Source: Rhodopseudomonas julia
GTDB lineage: Bacteria; Pseudomonadota; Alphaproteobacteria; Rhizobiales; Afifellaceae
Direction of reading: 5' to 3'
DNA length: 64,000 nt
NCBI RefSeq assembly: GCF_030813515.1
Contig: NZ_JAUSUK010000001.1
Span: 186,001 to 250,000 of the forward strand
Positions within the stretch are counted from its first letter, which is position 1, and every line of letters starts with the position of its first letter. A program made the translations under genes and the position numbers. The notes beneath the pieces are model-generated. The model was given only the letters and a program-made list of their open reading frames with translations. It had not been told where the DNA came from and did no database searches. Of this stretch, positions 1 to 9,484 are shown in pieces.

Positions 1-44
1 ATTATATCGCGCCCAAACATGTATCGAACGAGAATAGGTCGCCC

Positions 45-629
45 GTGAACGTGAGAACTTTGTGCCTGGCAATTCTCTTCGCCCGAGAAGCCACAGGCTA
101 CGAGATCAAGAAGCTCTCCACCGAGGGCGAATACGCCTACTTCGTCGATGCGAGCTTCGGCTCGATCTATCCCGCTCTCGACCGGATGGAGCGCGAAGGC
201 TTCGTCACCTGCCGCAAAGAGGACGAGCTCGGGAAACCGTCACGAAAGGTCTACTCCATTACGGATGCGGGGCGAGCGCACTTCGTCGACAGCCTCTTCG
301 ACCTTCCTGCGCCCGACGTCTTTCGTTCGGAGTTCCTCCTCGTCGTCATGCACGCCGACATTCTTCCAAAGCCCGTCATGCGCCGCGCGATCGACCATCG
401 TATCGAGCAGATCGAGGGCGACATCGCGAAATTGCGCCAGATTGCGCAAGCCAATCACCGCGGCGGCCCGCAATGGGCAATCAATTACGGTCTCGACTGC
501 ATGCAGCACGCACTCGCCTATCTGCACGCCCACCGCGACGAACTCGAAACTTGCGCGGAACTCGGCGCCACATCTGACACCTCACAGCCGGGCACCTCGC
601 AGGATGCCGCGCGCATCGCGGCGGAGTAG
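45..629 (+). CDS. PadR-family transcriptional regulator
   Basis: The N-terminal ~85 residues form a PadR-type winged helix (start NVRTLCLAIL, then GYEIKK and SIYPALDRMEREG), followed by an alpha-helical C-terminal dimerisation region and a loose Ser/Thr-rich tail; 194 residues is normal for the long PadR class. PadR proteins are usually ligand-responsive repressors of neighbouring efflux or detoxification genes. The stop lies five bases before the adaptor gene of an RND pump, so it is probably the first gene of that operon and its regulator. The start is GTG at 45; a second GTG at 51 is possible. The effector cannot be read from the sequence. Confidence 0.88.
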   Translation: MNVRTLCLAILFAREATGYEIKKLSTEGEYAYFVDASFGSIYPALDRMEREGFVTCRKEDELGKPSRKVYSITDAGRAHFVDSLFDLPAPDVFRSEFLLVVMHADILPKPVMRRAIDHRIEQIEGDIAKLRQIAQANHRGGPQWAINYGLDCMQHALAYLHAHRDELETCAELGATSDTSQPGTSQDAARIAAE

Positions 630-634
630 GCACA

Positions 635-1774
635 ATGCGCATCCGCTTCTCCTACGTCTTCGCGACCGCGCTCGCTGTCGCTATTTCTGCCTACATGCTG
701 AGCGGCACGATCATCATCGGCGGCGAGCCGAACGAGCCGCCCGACAGCGTCGCCGAGAGGGAAAAAGCCGGCGCATCCGAGCTCGTCAAAGTCCAGGTCG
801 AACGGCACATCGCCCAGGAGCGCACGTCGCGCCTTGAAATTCGCGGACGCACCTCCGCCGACCACCTCGTCGAAGTGAAAGCGCAGACCGGCGGCATCGT
901 CGAAGAGCGGCCCACCGAAAAGGGCAAGAGCGTCAAGCCGGGCGACCTTCTCTGCGTCATCGAGCGAGGGGCAAGACGCGCTCAACTCGCCCAGGCGCGC
1001 GCGCAACTGGAACAGGCGAAGGTCGATCTCGAGGCGCAGCAGGCGCTGGCCGGCAAAGGCTATACGGCGAAGAACCAGATTCCAGCTCTGAAGGCCTCCG
1101 TCGATGCCGCCCAGGCGCGCGTCGAAGAGGCTGAACTGGAGCTGCAGCGCACGGAAGTGCGCGCCCCGATCGGCGGAGTGATTCAGGACCCAATTGCCAA
1201 TGTTGGCGATGTCGTCGCCCTCGGCGGCACCTGCGCCACCATCATCGATGCCGACCCGATGAAGGTCATCGGCCAGGTCGCCGAGCAGGAGATCGGCCAT
1301 GTGAAAGTCGGGCAAAAGGCCGACATCACGCTCATCTCCGGCGAAACCCGCGAGGGCAAGGTCAGCTACATTGCGCCCTCCGCCGACGAGGAAACACGCA
1401 CCTTTCGTATCGAGATGACGATGGCCAATGCCGATCGCTCGGTGCGCGACGGCCTGACGGCGCGCGCGTCGATCCCGCTCGGCGACGGTCGGGCACAGCT
1501 TCTGTCGCCGTCCTACCTGACCTTGAACGACGCGGGCGAAGTCGGCGTGCGTACCGTCGATGCCGACGATGTCGTGCATTTTCTGCCCGTCGAAATCATC
1601 GCGCCGGCAGAAGAAGGCGTCTGGGTGAGCGGCCTTCCCGATGAGGTCGACATCATCACGGTCGGCCAGGAATATGTCGTTGCCGGGCAGAAGGTGGAGG
1701 CGATGGCGCCGAAGAGTGCCGCCATGAAGCCCGCAGCATCCGACACGGCAAGCGCCGCGGGGGCCATTCGATGA
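635..1774 (+). CDS. RND efflux periplasmic adaptor (HlyD/MFP family)
   Basis: This is the membrane-fusion subunit of a tripartite efflux pump, linking the inner-membrane permease to an outer-membrane channel. Residues ~5-24 form a single N-terminal hydrophobic anchor. A lipoyl-like half-motif (GGIVEERPTEKGKSVKPGD) is followed by an Ala/Gln/Glu-rich coiled-coil hairpin (~112-172), the second lipoyl half (VRAPIGGVI) and beta-barrel domains. The 379-residue length is typical. The stop overlaps the permease start by four bases (ATGA), indicating translational coupling. No outer-membrane channel gene lies in the visible operon, so a TolC-like protein encoded elsewhere is assumed. Confidence 0.9.
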   Translation: MRIRFSYVFATALAVAISAYMLSGTIIIGGEPNEPPDSVAEREKAGASELVKVQVERHIAQERTSRLEIRGRTSADHLVEVKAQTGGIVEERPTEKGKSVKPGDLLCVIERGARRAQLAQARAQLEQAKVDLEAQQALAGKGYTAKNQIPALKASVDAAQARVEEAELELQRTEVRAPIGGVIQDPIANVGDVVALGGTCATIIDADPMKVIGQVAEQEIGHVKVGQKADITLISGETREGKVSYIAPSADEETRTFRIEMTMANADRSVRDGLTARASIPLGDGRAQLLSPSYLTLNDAGEVGVRTVDADDVVHFLPVEIIAPAEEGVWVSGLPDEVDIITVGQEYVVAGQKVEAMAPKSAAMKPAASDTASAAGAIR

Positions 1775-4700
1775 TCTCTCTTTTGGAGGGCATTCTGAGG
1801 CGGCCGCGCACCGTCCTCACCTTGATGCTCGTATCGCTCCTTGCCGGCATCGCCGCCTATCAGGCGGTGCCGAAGGATGCCAATCCCGATATCGACATCC
1901 CGGTCTTCTACGTGTCCGTCGTGCAGCAGGGCGTCTCGCCGGAAGATGCCGAGCGGCTTCTGGTGCGCCCGCTCGAAAAGCAATTGCGCGGCCTCGACGG
2001 GCTCAAGGAGCTGACGGCCATCGCCTCCGAAGGCCATGCCGCCGTCGTGCTCGAATTCAACGTCGATTTCGACAAGGACGAGGCGCTCGCCGATATTCGC
2101 GCCAAGGTCGATCAGGCCCAGGCGGATCTGCCTTCCGAAGCCGAAGAGCCTCTCATCGTCGAGACCAATTTCGCGCTCGTTCCAACGATCACCGTGGCGA
2201 TCTCCGGCAACGTGCCCGAGCGAACCCTCGTCAAACTCGCCGAAAAGCTGCAAGACGAGATCGAGAGCATCTCGACGGTTCTGCGCGCCGACATCAACGG
2301 CAACCGCGAGGAAGTGCTCGAAGTCGTCATCGACATGGCGAAGCTGCAATCCTACGACATCACGCAGGAAGAGCTTCTCAACGCCCTCAGCGCCAACAAC
2401 CAGCTGATCCCGGCGGGCTTCCTCGATACGGGCCGCGGTCGCTTCTCCGTCAAGGTGCCGGGACTGATCGAAACAGCGGCCGACGTCTATTCGCTGCCGA
2501 TCAAGCAGAAGGACGAGGGCGTGGTCACGCTGGGCGACGTCGCCACGATCAAGCGGACCTTCAAGGACGCCACCAATTTCACCCGCGTCGACGGCGAGCC
2601 GGCCATCGCCATCAACGTCGTCAAACGTCTCGGCACCAACGTCATCGAGAACAACGACAGTGTGCGGGAAGTCGTCGCCGCAGCGACCAAAGACTGGCCC
2701 CAGAGCGTCCAGATCCACTATCTTCTCGATCAATCGGGCTTCATCTACGAGGTGCTGGGCTCGCTGCAATCATCCATCATGACGGCGATCCTGCTCGTCA
2801 TGATCGTGGTGCTCGCAACCCTCGGCCTGCGCTCCGCGCTCCTCGTCGGCCTCGCCATCCCGACCTCCTTCATGATCGGATTTCTGATCGTCGGCCTCGT
2901 CGGCATGACAGTGAACATGATGGTGATGTTCGGGCTCGTCCTCACCGTCGGCATGCTCGTCGACGGGGCAATCATCATCGTCGAATATGCCGACCGGAAG
3001 ATCGAAGAGGGCATGGACAAGCAGGAGGCCTATATCCGGGCCGCCAAGCTCATGTTCTGGCCGATCGTCTCGTCGACCGCGACGACGCTTGCCGCTTTCC
3101 TGCCGATGCTTCTGTGGCCCGGCGTCTCCGGGGAGTTCATGAGCTATCTGCCGATCATGGTGATCATCGTGCTCTCCGCCTCGCTGGTGACGGCGATGAT
3201 CTTCCTGCCGGCGACCGGCGGCTTCGTGGCGGGCGTCGCCGATTGGGTGGCGCCGCGGGCAGCGGGCCTGCTCGCTCTCACCGCCGGCCTTGCCGCTGCC
3301 GTCATCGCCCTTCTCCTCGTGTCGCAGCCGCTTGCGGCCGCTCTCTCCGGCATGCCGCAGATGGCTGTGACGGCGCTCGGGCTTCTCTTCGCGCTCGTCC
3401 TCGGTGGTTTCGTCTTCTGGAGTTCTCGCGGCCTTGCCCGCCGCATCGTCCGGTTTCGCCGTTCACATTCCCATCCGAGCACCGCTGCCCATCTTTCCGC
3501 GGAGGCGGATCTCGATCCGGAAAAAGTGCCGGGCTTCACGGGCGCCTATGTGCGCTTCCTGCACGGGCTCACGGGCTCGCTCATCGGCAATGTCGCTGTC
3601 ATCCTCGTGATGGCCGGGCTGATCGTTTCGATCTTCGTCGGCTTTGCCCGGCACAATCAAGGCGTTGAATTCTTCGTCGACGAGGAGCCTGACGTCACGG
3701 CCGTTCTCGTCTCCGGCCGCGGCAATCTCTCCGCCAACGAGGCCCTCGCGCTCGTCTCACAGGTCGAGGCCGTCGTCCTCGACCTACCGGGCGTGGAAAG
3801 CGTCGTCACCAACGCCTATCCGAATGGCGGCGGCGGCGGCGAGAGCCTCGACGGCGTGAGCGACAAACCGGCGGACCTCATCGGCGAGCTCAACCTTGAA
3901 CTTCTCGATTTCTCAAAGCGCCGTCCCTGGCAGGAAATGGAGGCGGAGCTGCGCCGCCGCACAGCCTCCATACCCGGTATCAAGGTCGAACCGCGACTCA
4001 TTGAAGGCGGCCCGCCGACCGGCAAGGACATCAATCTTCAGATCACTGCGCCGAATTACGACCAGGTGCTTGCCGCGACCAAGCAGGTTCGCGCCGAATT
4101 CGACCAGTTTCCAGGTCTCCTCGATGTAGAGGACGACACGCCGCTTCCCGGCATCGAATGGGAATTGTCGATCGACCGCGAAGAGGCCGGACGCTTCAAC
4201 GCCGGTATCGCCTCCGTCGGATCGATGATCCAGCTCGTCACCAACGGCGTTCTCATCGGCAAGTATCGCCCCGACGACGCCGACGACGAGCTCGATATCC
4301 GCGTGCGGCTGCCGGAGGATCAGCGCTCTCTCGATCGACTCGACCAGCTGCGCCTTAGAACGACAAACGGCCAGGTGCCGATCGCCAATTTCGTCACCCG
4401 GGAAGCGAAGCCGAAAGTCTCGTCCATCACCCGCAAGGACGGGCTTTACGCGATGAGCGTGAAGGCCGCGGTCGACAAGACGGATGGCACCACGGTCGAC
4501 GGCAAGGTCGGAGAGATCCAGGCCTGGCTCGACCGGCAATCCTGGCCGGAGGGCGTGCATTTCCGCTTCCGCGGCGCAGACGAGGATCAGGCGGAGGCCG
4601 AGGCCTTTCTCGGCAAGGCTTTTGCCGCCTCGCTGTTCCTGATGGCGCTCATCCTGATTACCCAGTTCAACTCGTTCTGGCAGACGGGCATCACGCTTTT

Positions 4701-5268
4701 GACCATCATTCTGGCGGCCGCGGGCGCCCTTATCGGGATGGTCATCACCGGGCAGAAACTCTCCGTCATCATGACGGGCACAGGCATCATGGCGCTCGCC
4801 GGCATCGTGGTGAACAACGCCATCGTCTTGATCGACACTTACAACCGCATGCGCGAGGACGGTGTCGAACCGCAAGAAGCCATCCTGAAGACGGCGGCGC
4901 AGCGCCTGAGGCCGATCCTGCTCACCACCATCACCACCATCGCCGGCCTCATTCCGATGGCGACGCAGGTCAATTTCGACTTCTTCAACCGCATCGTCGC
5001 GGTCGGCTCGATCACCTCGGTATGGTGGATACAATTGTCGACGGCCGTCATCTCCGGCCTCGCCTTCTCAACCGTACTGACCTTGATCCTGGTGCCGGTG
5101 CTGCTCGCTCTGCCGCTCAATCTCGCACGCTTGTTCAAGACGGATAAGGCAGACGAGACGGGATCGTCCGCCTCGCAGGAAGAACTCCCCCTCGCCCCCG
5201 CGCGGCCAAGGCGCAAGCGCAAGCCCGGCGATACGGGCAGCTATTCTCTCCCCGACGCGGCGGAGTGA
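1771..5268 (+). CDS. RND efflux permease with extra hydrophobic hairpin
   Basis: Inner-membrane drug/proton antiporter of the AcrB/HAE superfamily. TM1 (~13-31), the first periplasmic lobe, TM2-6 (~334-490), TM7 (~605-627), the second periplasmic lobe and TM8-12 are all recognisable. At 1165 residues it is over 100 longer than usual: the segment between TM6 and TM7 holds two additional hydrophobic stretches (~497-520 and ~527-548) and a basic, His-containing linker (~550-590). In TM4 the usual Asp pair is Asp398-Gly399, and in TM10 the usual Lys position is Asn (VVNN, ~1012-1016), as in several RND subfamilies. It is coupled to the adaptor by an ATGA overlap. The substrate is unknown. Confidence 0.9.
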   Translation: MISLLEGILRRPRTVLTLMLVSLLAGIAAYQAVPKDANPDIDIPVFYVSVVQQGVSPEDAERLLVRPLEKQLRGLDGLKELTAIASEGHAAVVLEFNVDFDKDEALADIRAKVDQAQADLPSEAEEPLIVETNFALVPTITVAISGNVPERTLVKLAEKLQDEIESISTVLRADINGNREEVLEVVIDMAKLQSYDITQEELLNALSANNQLIPAGFLDTGRGRFSVKVPGLIETAADVYSLPIKQKDEGVVTLGDVATIKRTFKDATNFTRVDGEPAIAINVVKRLGTNVIENNDSVREVVAAATKDWPQSVQIHYLLDQSGFIYEVLGSLQSSIMTAILLVMIVVLATLGLRSALLVGLAIPTSFMIGFLIVGLVGMTVNMMVMFGLVLTVGMLVDGAIIIVEYADRKIEEGMDKQEAYIRAAKLMFWPIVSSTATTLAAFLPMLLWPGVSGEFMSYLPIMVIIVLSASLVTAMIFLPATGGFVAGVADWVAPRAAGLLALTAGLAAAVIALLLVSQPLAAALSGMPQMAVTALGLLFALVLGGFVFWSSRGLARRIVRFRRSHSHPSTAAHLSAEADLDPEKVPGFTGAYVRFLHGLTGSLIGNVAVILVMAGLIVSIFVGFARHNQGVEFFVDEEPDVTAVLVSGRGNLSANEALALVSQVEAVVLDLPGVESVVTNAYPNGGGGGESLDGVSDKPADLIGELNLELLDFSKRRPWQEMEAELRRRTASIPGIKVEPRLIEGGPPTGKDINLQITAPNYDQVLAATKQVRAEFDQFPGLLDVEDDTPLPGIEWELSIDREEAGRFNAGIASVGSMIQLVTNGVLIGKYRPDDADDELDIRVRLPEDQRSLDRLDQLRLRTTNGQVPIANFVTREAKPKVSSITRKDGLYAMSVKAAVDKTDGTTVDGKVGEIQAWLDRQSWPEGVHFRFRGADEDQAEAEAFLGKAFAASLFLMALILITQFNSFWQTGITLLTIILAAAGALIGMVITGQKLSVIMTGTGIMALAGIVVNNAIVLIDTYNRMREDGVEPQEAILKTAAQRLRPILLTTITTIAGLIPMATQVNFDFFNRIVAVGSITSVWWIQLSTAVISGLAFSTVLTLILVPVLLALPLNLARLFKTDKADETGSSASQEELPLAPARPRRKRKPGDTGSYSLPDAAE

Positions 5269-5687
5269 GAAAGCAAAATCCGCGGATGCTCTTCATACCC
5301 GAGAGGTCCCTCATCGCGGCCTGCTACTTGATCTTTGCCGCAGGGAGTTCGGTCGCTACGGAAGGTGGAGATCCGTCCCAACTCATTGAGCAGCAAGTCC
5401 GCGGTTCGCTTGCAGCTATGAGTAGAGGGGCCACGACGGGTCTCGGCTGTTACCTCGCAAAGATACCCCGCACCCGAGCACGAGAGCTCAGGGATACTCT
5501 TGAAACTTTGAAAGCTTCTATCTGGCACTATGAAATTAGGACCCGTTGCGGAGAGGCAGTCTGCGCCCCAGATGAGCGCAAACTCCTTCTAGAAGGGTTG
5601 GAGGCCGAGCTCGATCAATGCCTCTCTCACGACCAACTAGAAAGAAATCTCCGCCGGCGATTGCGACAATTCGAAAGATCGGACTGA
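5265..5687 (+). CDS. Small secreted hypothetical protein
   Basis: A 140-residue protein of no family I recognise. The GTG start at 5265 overlaps the permease stop; an alternative ATG at 5286 gives a cleaner signal peptide (basic start, then LIAACYLIFAAGSSVA). The mature part is charged and helical with four cysteines (GLGCYL, TRCGEAVC, LDQC), so disulfides in the periplasm are likely. Its base composition is less GC-biased than the pump genes, and third positions are less GC-rich. It could be an accessory of the efflux operon or an unrelated recent gene. Confidence 0.5.
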   Translation: MRKQNPRMLFIPERSLIAACYLIFAAGSSVATEGGDPSQLIEQQVRGSLAAMSRGATTGLGCYLAKIPRTRARELRDTLETLKASIWHYEIRTRCGEAVCAPDERKLLLEGLEAELDQCLSHDQLERNLRRRLRQFERSD

Positions 5688-5728
5688 GGGATGCTATCGT
5701 CTCAGGACAAAACAAGGGCCGCGCAAAC

Positions 5729-6598
5729 TTAGGGCCGTTGATCCATCTCTTGCCGTTCGGTCGCTTTAGGGTCAGAGGCAGATCCGGTCTCGCCGTGATG
5801 CCCGCTGAAGGCGCGGCGGCGTTGCTCGAAGCGCTTCCAGGCAAAGGGCAGATGCGCGAGATAGAGGATCGCGCCGATCGCCAGAACGGACCACGTGTAG
5901 CTCACCAGGAGGGCGATCACGAAGACGCTGACGACGAGAACCGGGAGGACGGATTCGCGCGGGATTGCCGTGCCGATCTTCTTGCCGGAAAGCGTCGGCA
6001 GGCGGCTCACCATTAGAAGGCCGATCGCCACCGTGTAGATGGCCACCAGAATGGCCGCGCCCTCCGGAACCGGCATCCCGATCTTCCACAAGGTGAGAGG
6101 CAGGAGCACCGTGACGGCGCCGGCGGGAGCCGGAACGCCCACAAAAAATTCGGAATGCCAGGCGGGCGGCTGCTCTCCAACGAGCGCCGCATTGAAGCGC
6201 GCCAGCCGCAGCGCCCCGCAAATGGCGAAGGTAAGGGCAGCGATCCAGCCGAGCGAGCCGAGCTCGTCCATGCGCCAGGAATAGAGAATGATGGCCGGGG
6301 CGACACCGAAATTGACGAAATCGGCGAGCGAATCGAGCTGCGAACCGAAATCGGATTGCGAACGCAAAAGCCGCGCCACGCGGCCGTCCACCCCATCGAG
6401 AACGGCGGCCAGGATGATGGCGCCGATGGCCAGCTCAAACCGGCCTTCGACGCCCATCCTGATCGCCGTCAACCCCGCGCAAAGCGCGAGGAGCGTGACA
6501 ATGCTGGGCAACATGACCCGGAACGGGACCGGGCGTGCCCTCAGCCGGCGCCTTCGCCTTCTGCGGCGGGCGGGGTCGACCGGCATGAATAATCTCAT
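5729..6598 (-). CDS. pssA: CDP-diacylglycerol-serine O-phosphatidyltransferase
   Basis: Makes phosphatidylserine from CDP-diacylglycerol and serine in the inner membrane. The CDP-alcohol phosphotransferase signature is complete: Asp68, Asp71-Gly72, Ala75-Arg76, Gly85, Asp89, Asp93. There are about seven or eight membrane helices, a basic N-terminus with eight consecutive arginines (11-18), and a long charged C-terminal tail. The ATG start overlaps the psd stop by four bases, so the two consecutive steps of phosphatidylethanolamine synthesis are translationally coupled. The linkage to Psd and the motif argue against phosphatidylcholine synthase. Confidence 0.95.
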   Translation of the reverse strand: MRLFMPVDPARRRRRRRRLRARPVPFRVMLPSIVTLLALCAGLTAIRMGVEGRFELAIGAIILAAVLDGVDGRVARLLRSQSDFGSQLDSLADFVNFGVAPAIILYSWRMDELGSLGWIAALTFAICGALRLARFNAALVGEQPPAWHSEFFVGVPAPAGAVTVLLPLTLWKIGMPVPEGAAILVAIYTVAIGLLMVSRLPTLSGKKIGTAIPRESVLPVLVVSVFVIALLVSYTWSVLAIGAILYLAHLPFAWKRFEQRRRAFSGHHGETGSASDPKATERQEMDQRP

Positions 6599-7320
6599 AC
6601 CGCCGGCGGCGTCGTTGTGCCGATACCCGGTTCGACCGGGGCCCGAGCGATAGCTGTCCCGAGACGTGCAATCACCGTCTCACCGGCGATGGCCCGCTGG
6701 CCCGGCTTGCAGACGACTTCGGCACCGGCCGGCAGGTAGACATCGAGGCGCGAGCCGAAGCGGATCATGCCGATGCGGTCACCCGCCTTGAGCACCACAC
6801 CTTCGTTCGTCCAGCAGACGATGCGCCGGGCGATGAGGCCCGCGATCTGCACCACACCGACATCCTGGCCACCGGCATCGACGAGAAGCGAGTTGCGCTC
6901 GTTCTCTTCGCTCGACTTGTTGAGGTCGGCGTTGACGAATTTGCCCGGCTTGTAGGCGATGCGGGTGACCTTGCCGGAAACCGGCGTGCGGTTCACGTGG
7001 CAGTCGAAGATCGACAGGAACACCGATACCCGCGTCATCGGAACCGTGCCCATTTCGAGCTCGGCTGGCGGGACTGCCTGCGTGACCGGCTCGATGCGTC
7101 CATCGGCGGGAGACAGGACGAGCCCCTCCCCGTCGGGCGGCACACGCTCGGGATCGCGGAAGAAGATCACCAGCCAGATCGTCAGGCCGAGAAGGGCCCA
7201 AAACAGGAAGCTCGAGATCAGGCCGGCAACGATCGCGATGACAAGCGCGCTGCCAATAAACGGATAGCCCGCCGAATTCACGGCCGGGATCGACTTTTTG
7301 ATAGTCCGCCAAATTTCCAT
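6595..7320 (-). CDS. psd: Phosphatidylserine decarboxylase
   Basis: Decarboxylates phosphatidylserine to phosphatidylethanolamine. It is the short, archaeal/rhizobial-type enzyme (241 residues) with two N-terminal membrane segments (~21-55), the conserved FFRDPER and SPADG motifs and the self-cleavage site RFGS, where Ser190 becomes the pyruvoyl group. I chose ATG at 7320 over GTG at 7326 because the Shine-Dalgarno (AAGGGGG) is correctly spaced only for the ATG. First gene of the psd-pssA pair. Confidence 0.95.
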   Translation of the reverse strand: MEIWRTIKKSIPAVNSAGYPFIGSALVIAIVAGLISSFLFWALLGLTIWLVIFFRDPERVPPDGEGLVLSPADGRIEPVTQAVPPAELEMGTVPMTRVSVFLSIFDCHVNRTPVSGKVTRIAYKPGKFVNADLNKSSEENERNSLLVDAGGQDVGVVQIAGLIARRIVCWTNEGVVLKAGDRIGMIRFGSRLDVYLPAGAEVVCKPGQRAIAGETVIARLGTAIARAPVEPGIGTTTPPAV

Positions 7321-7413
7321 GGCCACCCCCTTACGTCATTCGGGCCGGATGGTTAAGCCCGCATTGCAAGCTGTCCATGCGGTCGTGTGTAGCGGTGACC
7401 GATTGTCCACACC

Positions 7414-9327
7414 TCACAGGCTCTCGGCCTCCGGATCGGTGCGCAGGCTGGGAAGATAGTCCTCTTCCGCCACGCCGCTCTCGCGCAGGCGCTCTGCCGC
7501 CTCGTCGGCCTCGCGCTGGCGCGCCCACATATCGGCATAGACGCCGCCGCGCTCCATGAGCTCGATGTGGGTGCCACGTTCGACCACTTCGCCCGCCTGC
7601 AACACCAGAATCTGATCGGCAGAGACCACAGTCGACAGGCGATGCGCGATGACCAACGTCGTGCGATTCTGCGAGACCCGGTCAAGCGCCGTCTGGATAT
7701 CCTGCTCTGTTGCCGTATCGAGCGCCGAAGTCGCCTCATCGAGAATGAGGATCGGCGGCCCTTTGAGGATCGTACGGGCGATCGCCACACGCTGTTTCTC
7801 GCCACCCGAGAGCTTCAACCCACGCTCGCCGACCGGCGTGTCGTAGCGCTCAGGCAGGCTTTCGATGAAGTCCGCAATCTGCGCCATGCGCGCGGCTTCT
7901 TTCACGTCGTCGCGCGTAGCGTCGTACCGACCGTAGCGAATGTTGTAACCGATCGTGTCATTGAAGAGGACCGTGTCCTGCGGGACCATGCCGATGGCGG
8001 CGCGCACGCTGTCCTGTTCGACATCGCGCAGATCCTGCCCGTCGATCGTGATGCGACCGCCGGTGACGTCGTAGAAACGGAAGAGAAGCCGCGAGATCGT
8101 CGATTTGCCGGCGCCTGAGGGTCCGACGATCGCCAGTGTGCCGCCGGCCGGCACTTCGAAGCTGACATTCTTGAGGATCGGGCGTTCCGGATCGTAAGAG
8201 AAAGACACGTGTTCGAAGGCGATCGCGCCCTCGTTCACGCGAAGGGGCGGCGCGTCCTTCTTGTCACGGATCTCCGGATCGACATCGAGAAGCTGGAACA
8301 TCGCTTCGATGTCGACGAGACCCTGCTTGATCTCGCGGTAGACGAAACCGATGAAATTGAGAGGCACGGAGAGCTGCATCAAGAGCGCGTTGATCATGAC
8401 GAAGTCGCCGACCGTCTGCGTGCCCGCCATGACGGCGCGCGCCGACAGGATCATGGAAACCGCCATGCCTATCGAAAAGATCACCGTCTGACCGAAGTTG
8501 AGCCAGGCGAGCGACGTCCAGGTTTTCGTCGCAGCCATTTCGTAGCGGCTCATGGCGCCGTCGAAGCGCTCCGTTTCCATCGCCTCGTTGCCGAAATATT
8601 TGACGGTTTCGAAGTTGAGGAGTGAATCGATCGCCTTGGAATTGGCGTCCGTGTCGGAATCGTTCATCTCGCGACGAATGGAGATGCGCCAGTCGCTCGC
8701 CCGCACCGTGAAGACCACATAGGCCCACAGCGTCACGGCGATGATCACCACATAGACCCAGGAGAAATTGTACCAGATCACAGCGGCCGTCAGCGCGAAC
8801 TCGATCACCGTCGGGACAGAATTCAGGATCGTGAAGCGCACGATCGTCTCGATGCCTTTGGTGCCGCGTTCGATCACACGCGACAGGCCGCCGGTGCGAC
8901 GCGCCAGATGAAAGCGCAGCGAGAGCTGGTGCAGATGCCGAAAGGTCTTCCAGGCGAGCTGGCGCACGGCATGCTGACCGACGCGTGCAAACAAGGCGTC
9001 GCGCATCTGGTTGAAGGCGACCGTCAGGATACGACCGAAATTGTAGGCGACGACGAGCATCACCGGCGCGGCCAGAAAGGCCGGCAGATAGGCAGGACCG
9101 CCGCCTTCGCCCGCCAGCGCATCCGTCACCCATTTGAAGGCATAGGGCACGAGGACGGTGATGACCTTGGCCGCGAGCAGCGCCAGCACGGCCCATAAAA
9201 CCCGCTTTTTCAGATCGGGCCGATCGGCCGGCCACATATAGGGCCAGAGATTGCGCAAGGTATGAAAGGTGTGGCCGCGAGCAGCCGAAATGCGCGGCTG
9301 GCCGGCTGGCTTATTGGCGTCTGACAT
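7414..9327 (-). CDS. ABC exporter of the Atm1/HMT1 type
   Basis: A half-transporter with a six-helix membrane domain (~40-340) fused to an ATPase domain: Walker [10 protein letters not shown], signature LSGGEKQR, Walker [14 protein letters not shown]-loop IAHRLST. The N-terminal [19 protein letters not shown] and the overall length (637 residues) match the Atm1 branch, which exports glutathione-conjugated sulfur or metal species and affects Fe-S and metal homeostasis. It acts as a homodimer in the inner membrane. It sits upstream of psd on the same strand with a ~90-bp gap, so it may have its own transcript. Substrate assignment is by family only. Confidence 0.93.
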   Translation of the reverse strand: MSDANKPAGQPRISAARGHTFHTLRNLWPYMWPADRPDLKKRVLWAVLALLAAKVITVLVPYAFKWVTDALAGEGGGPAYLPAFLAAPVMLVVAYNFGRILTVAFNQMRDALFARVGQHAVRQLAWKTFRHLHQLSLRFHLARRTGGLSRVIERGTKGIETIVRFTILNSVPTVIEFALTAAVIWYNFSWVYVVIIAVTLWAYVVFTVRASDWRISIRREMNDSDTDANSKAIDSLLNFETVKYFGNEAMETERFDGAMSRYEMAATKTWTSLAWLNFGQTVIFSIGMAVSMILSARAVMAGTQTVGDFVMINALLMQLSVPLNFIGFVYREIKQGLVDIEAMFQLLDVDPEIRDKKDAPPLRVNEGAIAFEHVSFSYDPERPILKNVSFEVPAGGTLAIVGPSGAGKSTISRLLFRFYDVTGGRITIDGQDLRDVEQDSVRAAIGMVPQDTVLFNDTIGYNIRYGRYDATRDDVKEAARMAQIADFIESLPERYDTPVGERGLKLSGGEKQRVAIARTILKGPPILILDEATSALDTATEQDIQTALDRVSQNRTTLVIAHRLSTVVSADQILVLQAGEVVERGTHIELMERGGVYADMWARQREADEAAERLRESGVAEEDYLPSLRTDPEAESL

Positions 9328-9484
9328 CGTGTGATCGGGTTGGGCCGCTGCCGTGTGGCCGGCGGCGTTCGTTCTGAGGACGGCTCATATAGGCCGGATC
9401 ATTAAGAGGTCCAACCGGGCACGCGTCTTTGGCATCGATTGCGCGGCCGGGCACGCGCGGTGCCGACCTCGTCTTTGCCGAAGA

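Noticed and set aside
518-1579. Long minus-strand ORF antisense to the RND adaptor, and another at 1513-2769
   Set aside because: Composition and frame behave like the complement of a high-GC gene; the plus-strand adaptor and permease are clearly the genuine genes.
3913-5034. Long minus-strand ORF antisense to the RND permease
   Set aside because: Repetitive acidic and His/Asp-rich translation typical of a shadow frame; no family resemblance.
5688-5728. Terminator between the secreted protein and pssA
   Set aside because: Only 41 bases, with no clear stem-loop.
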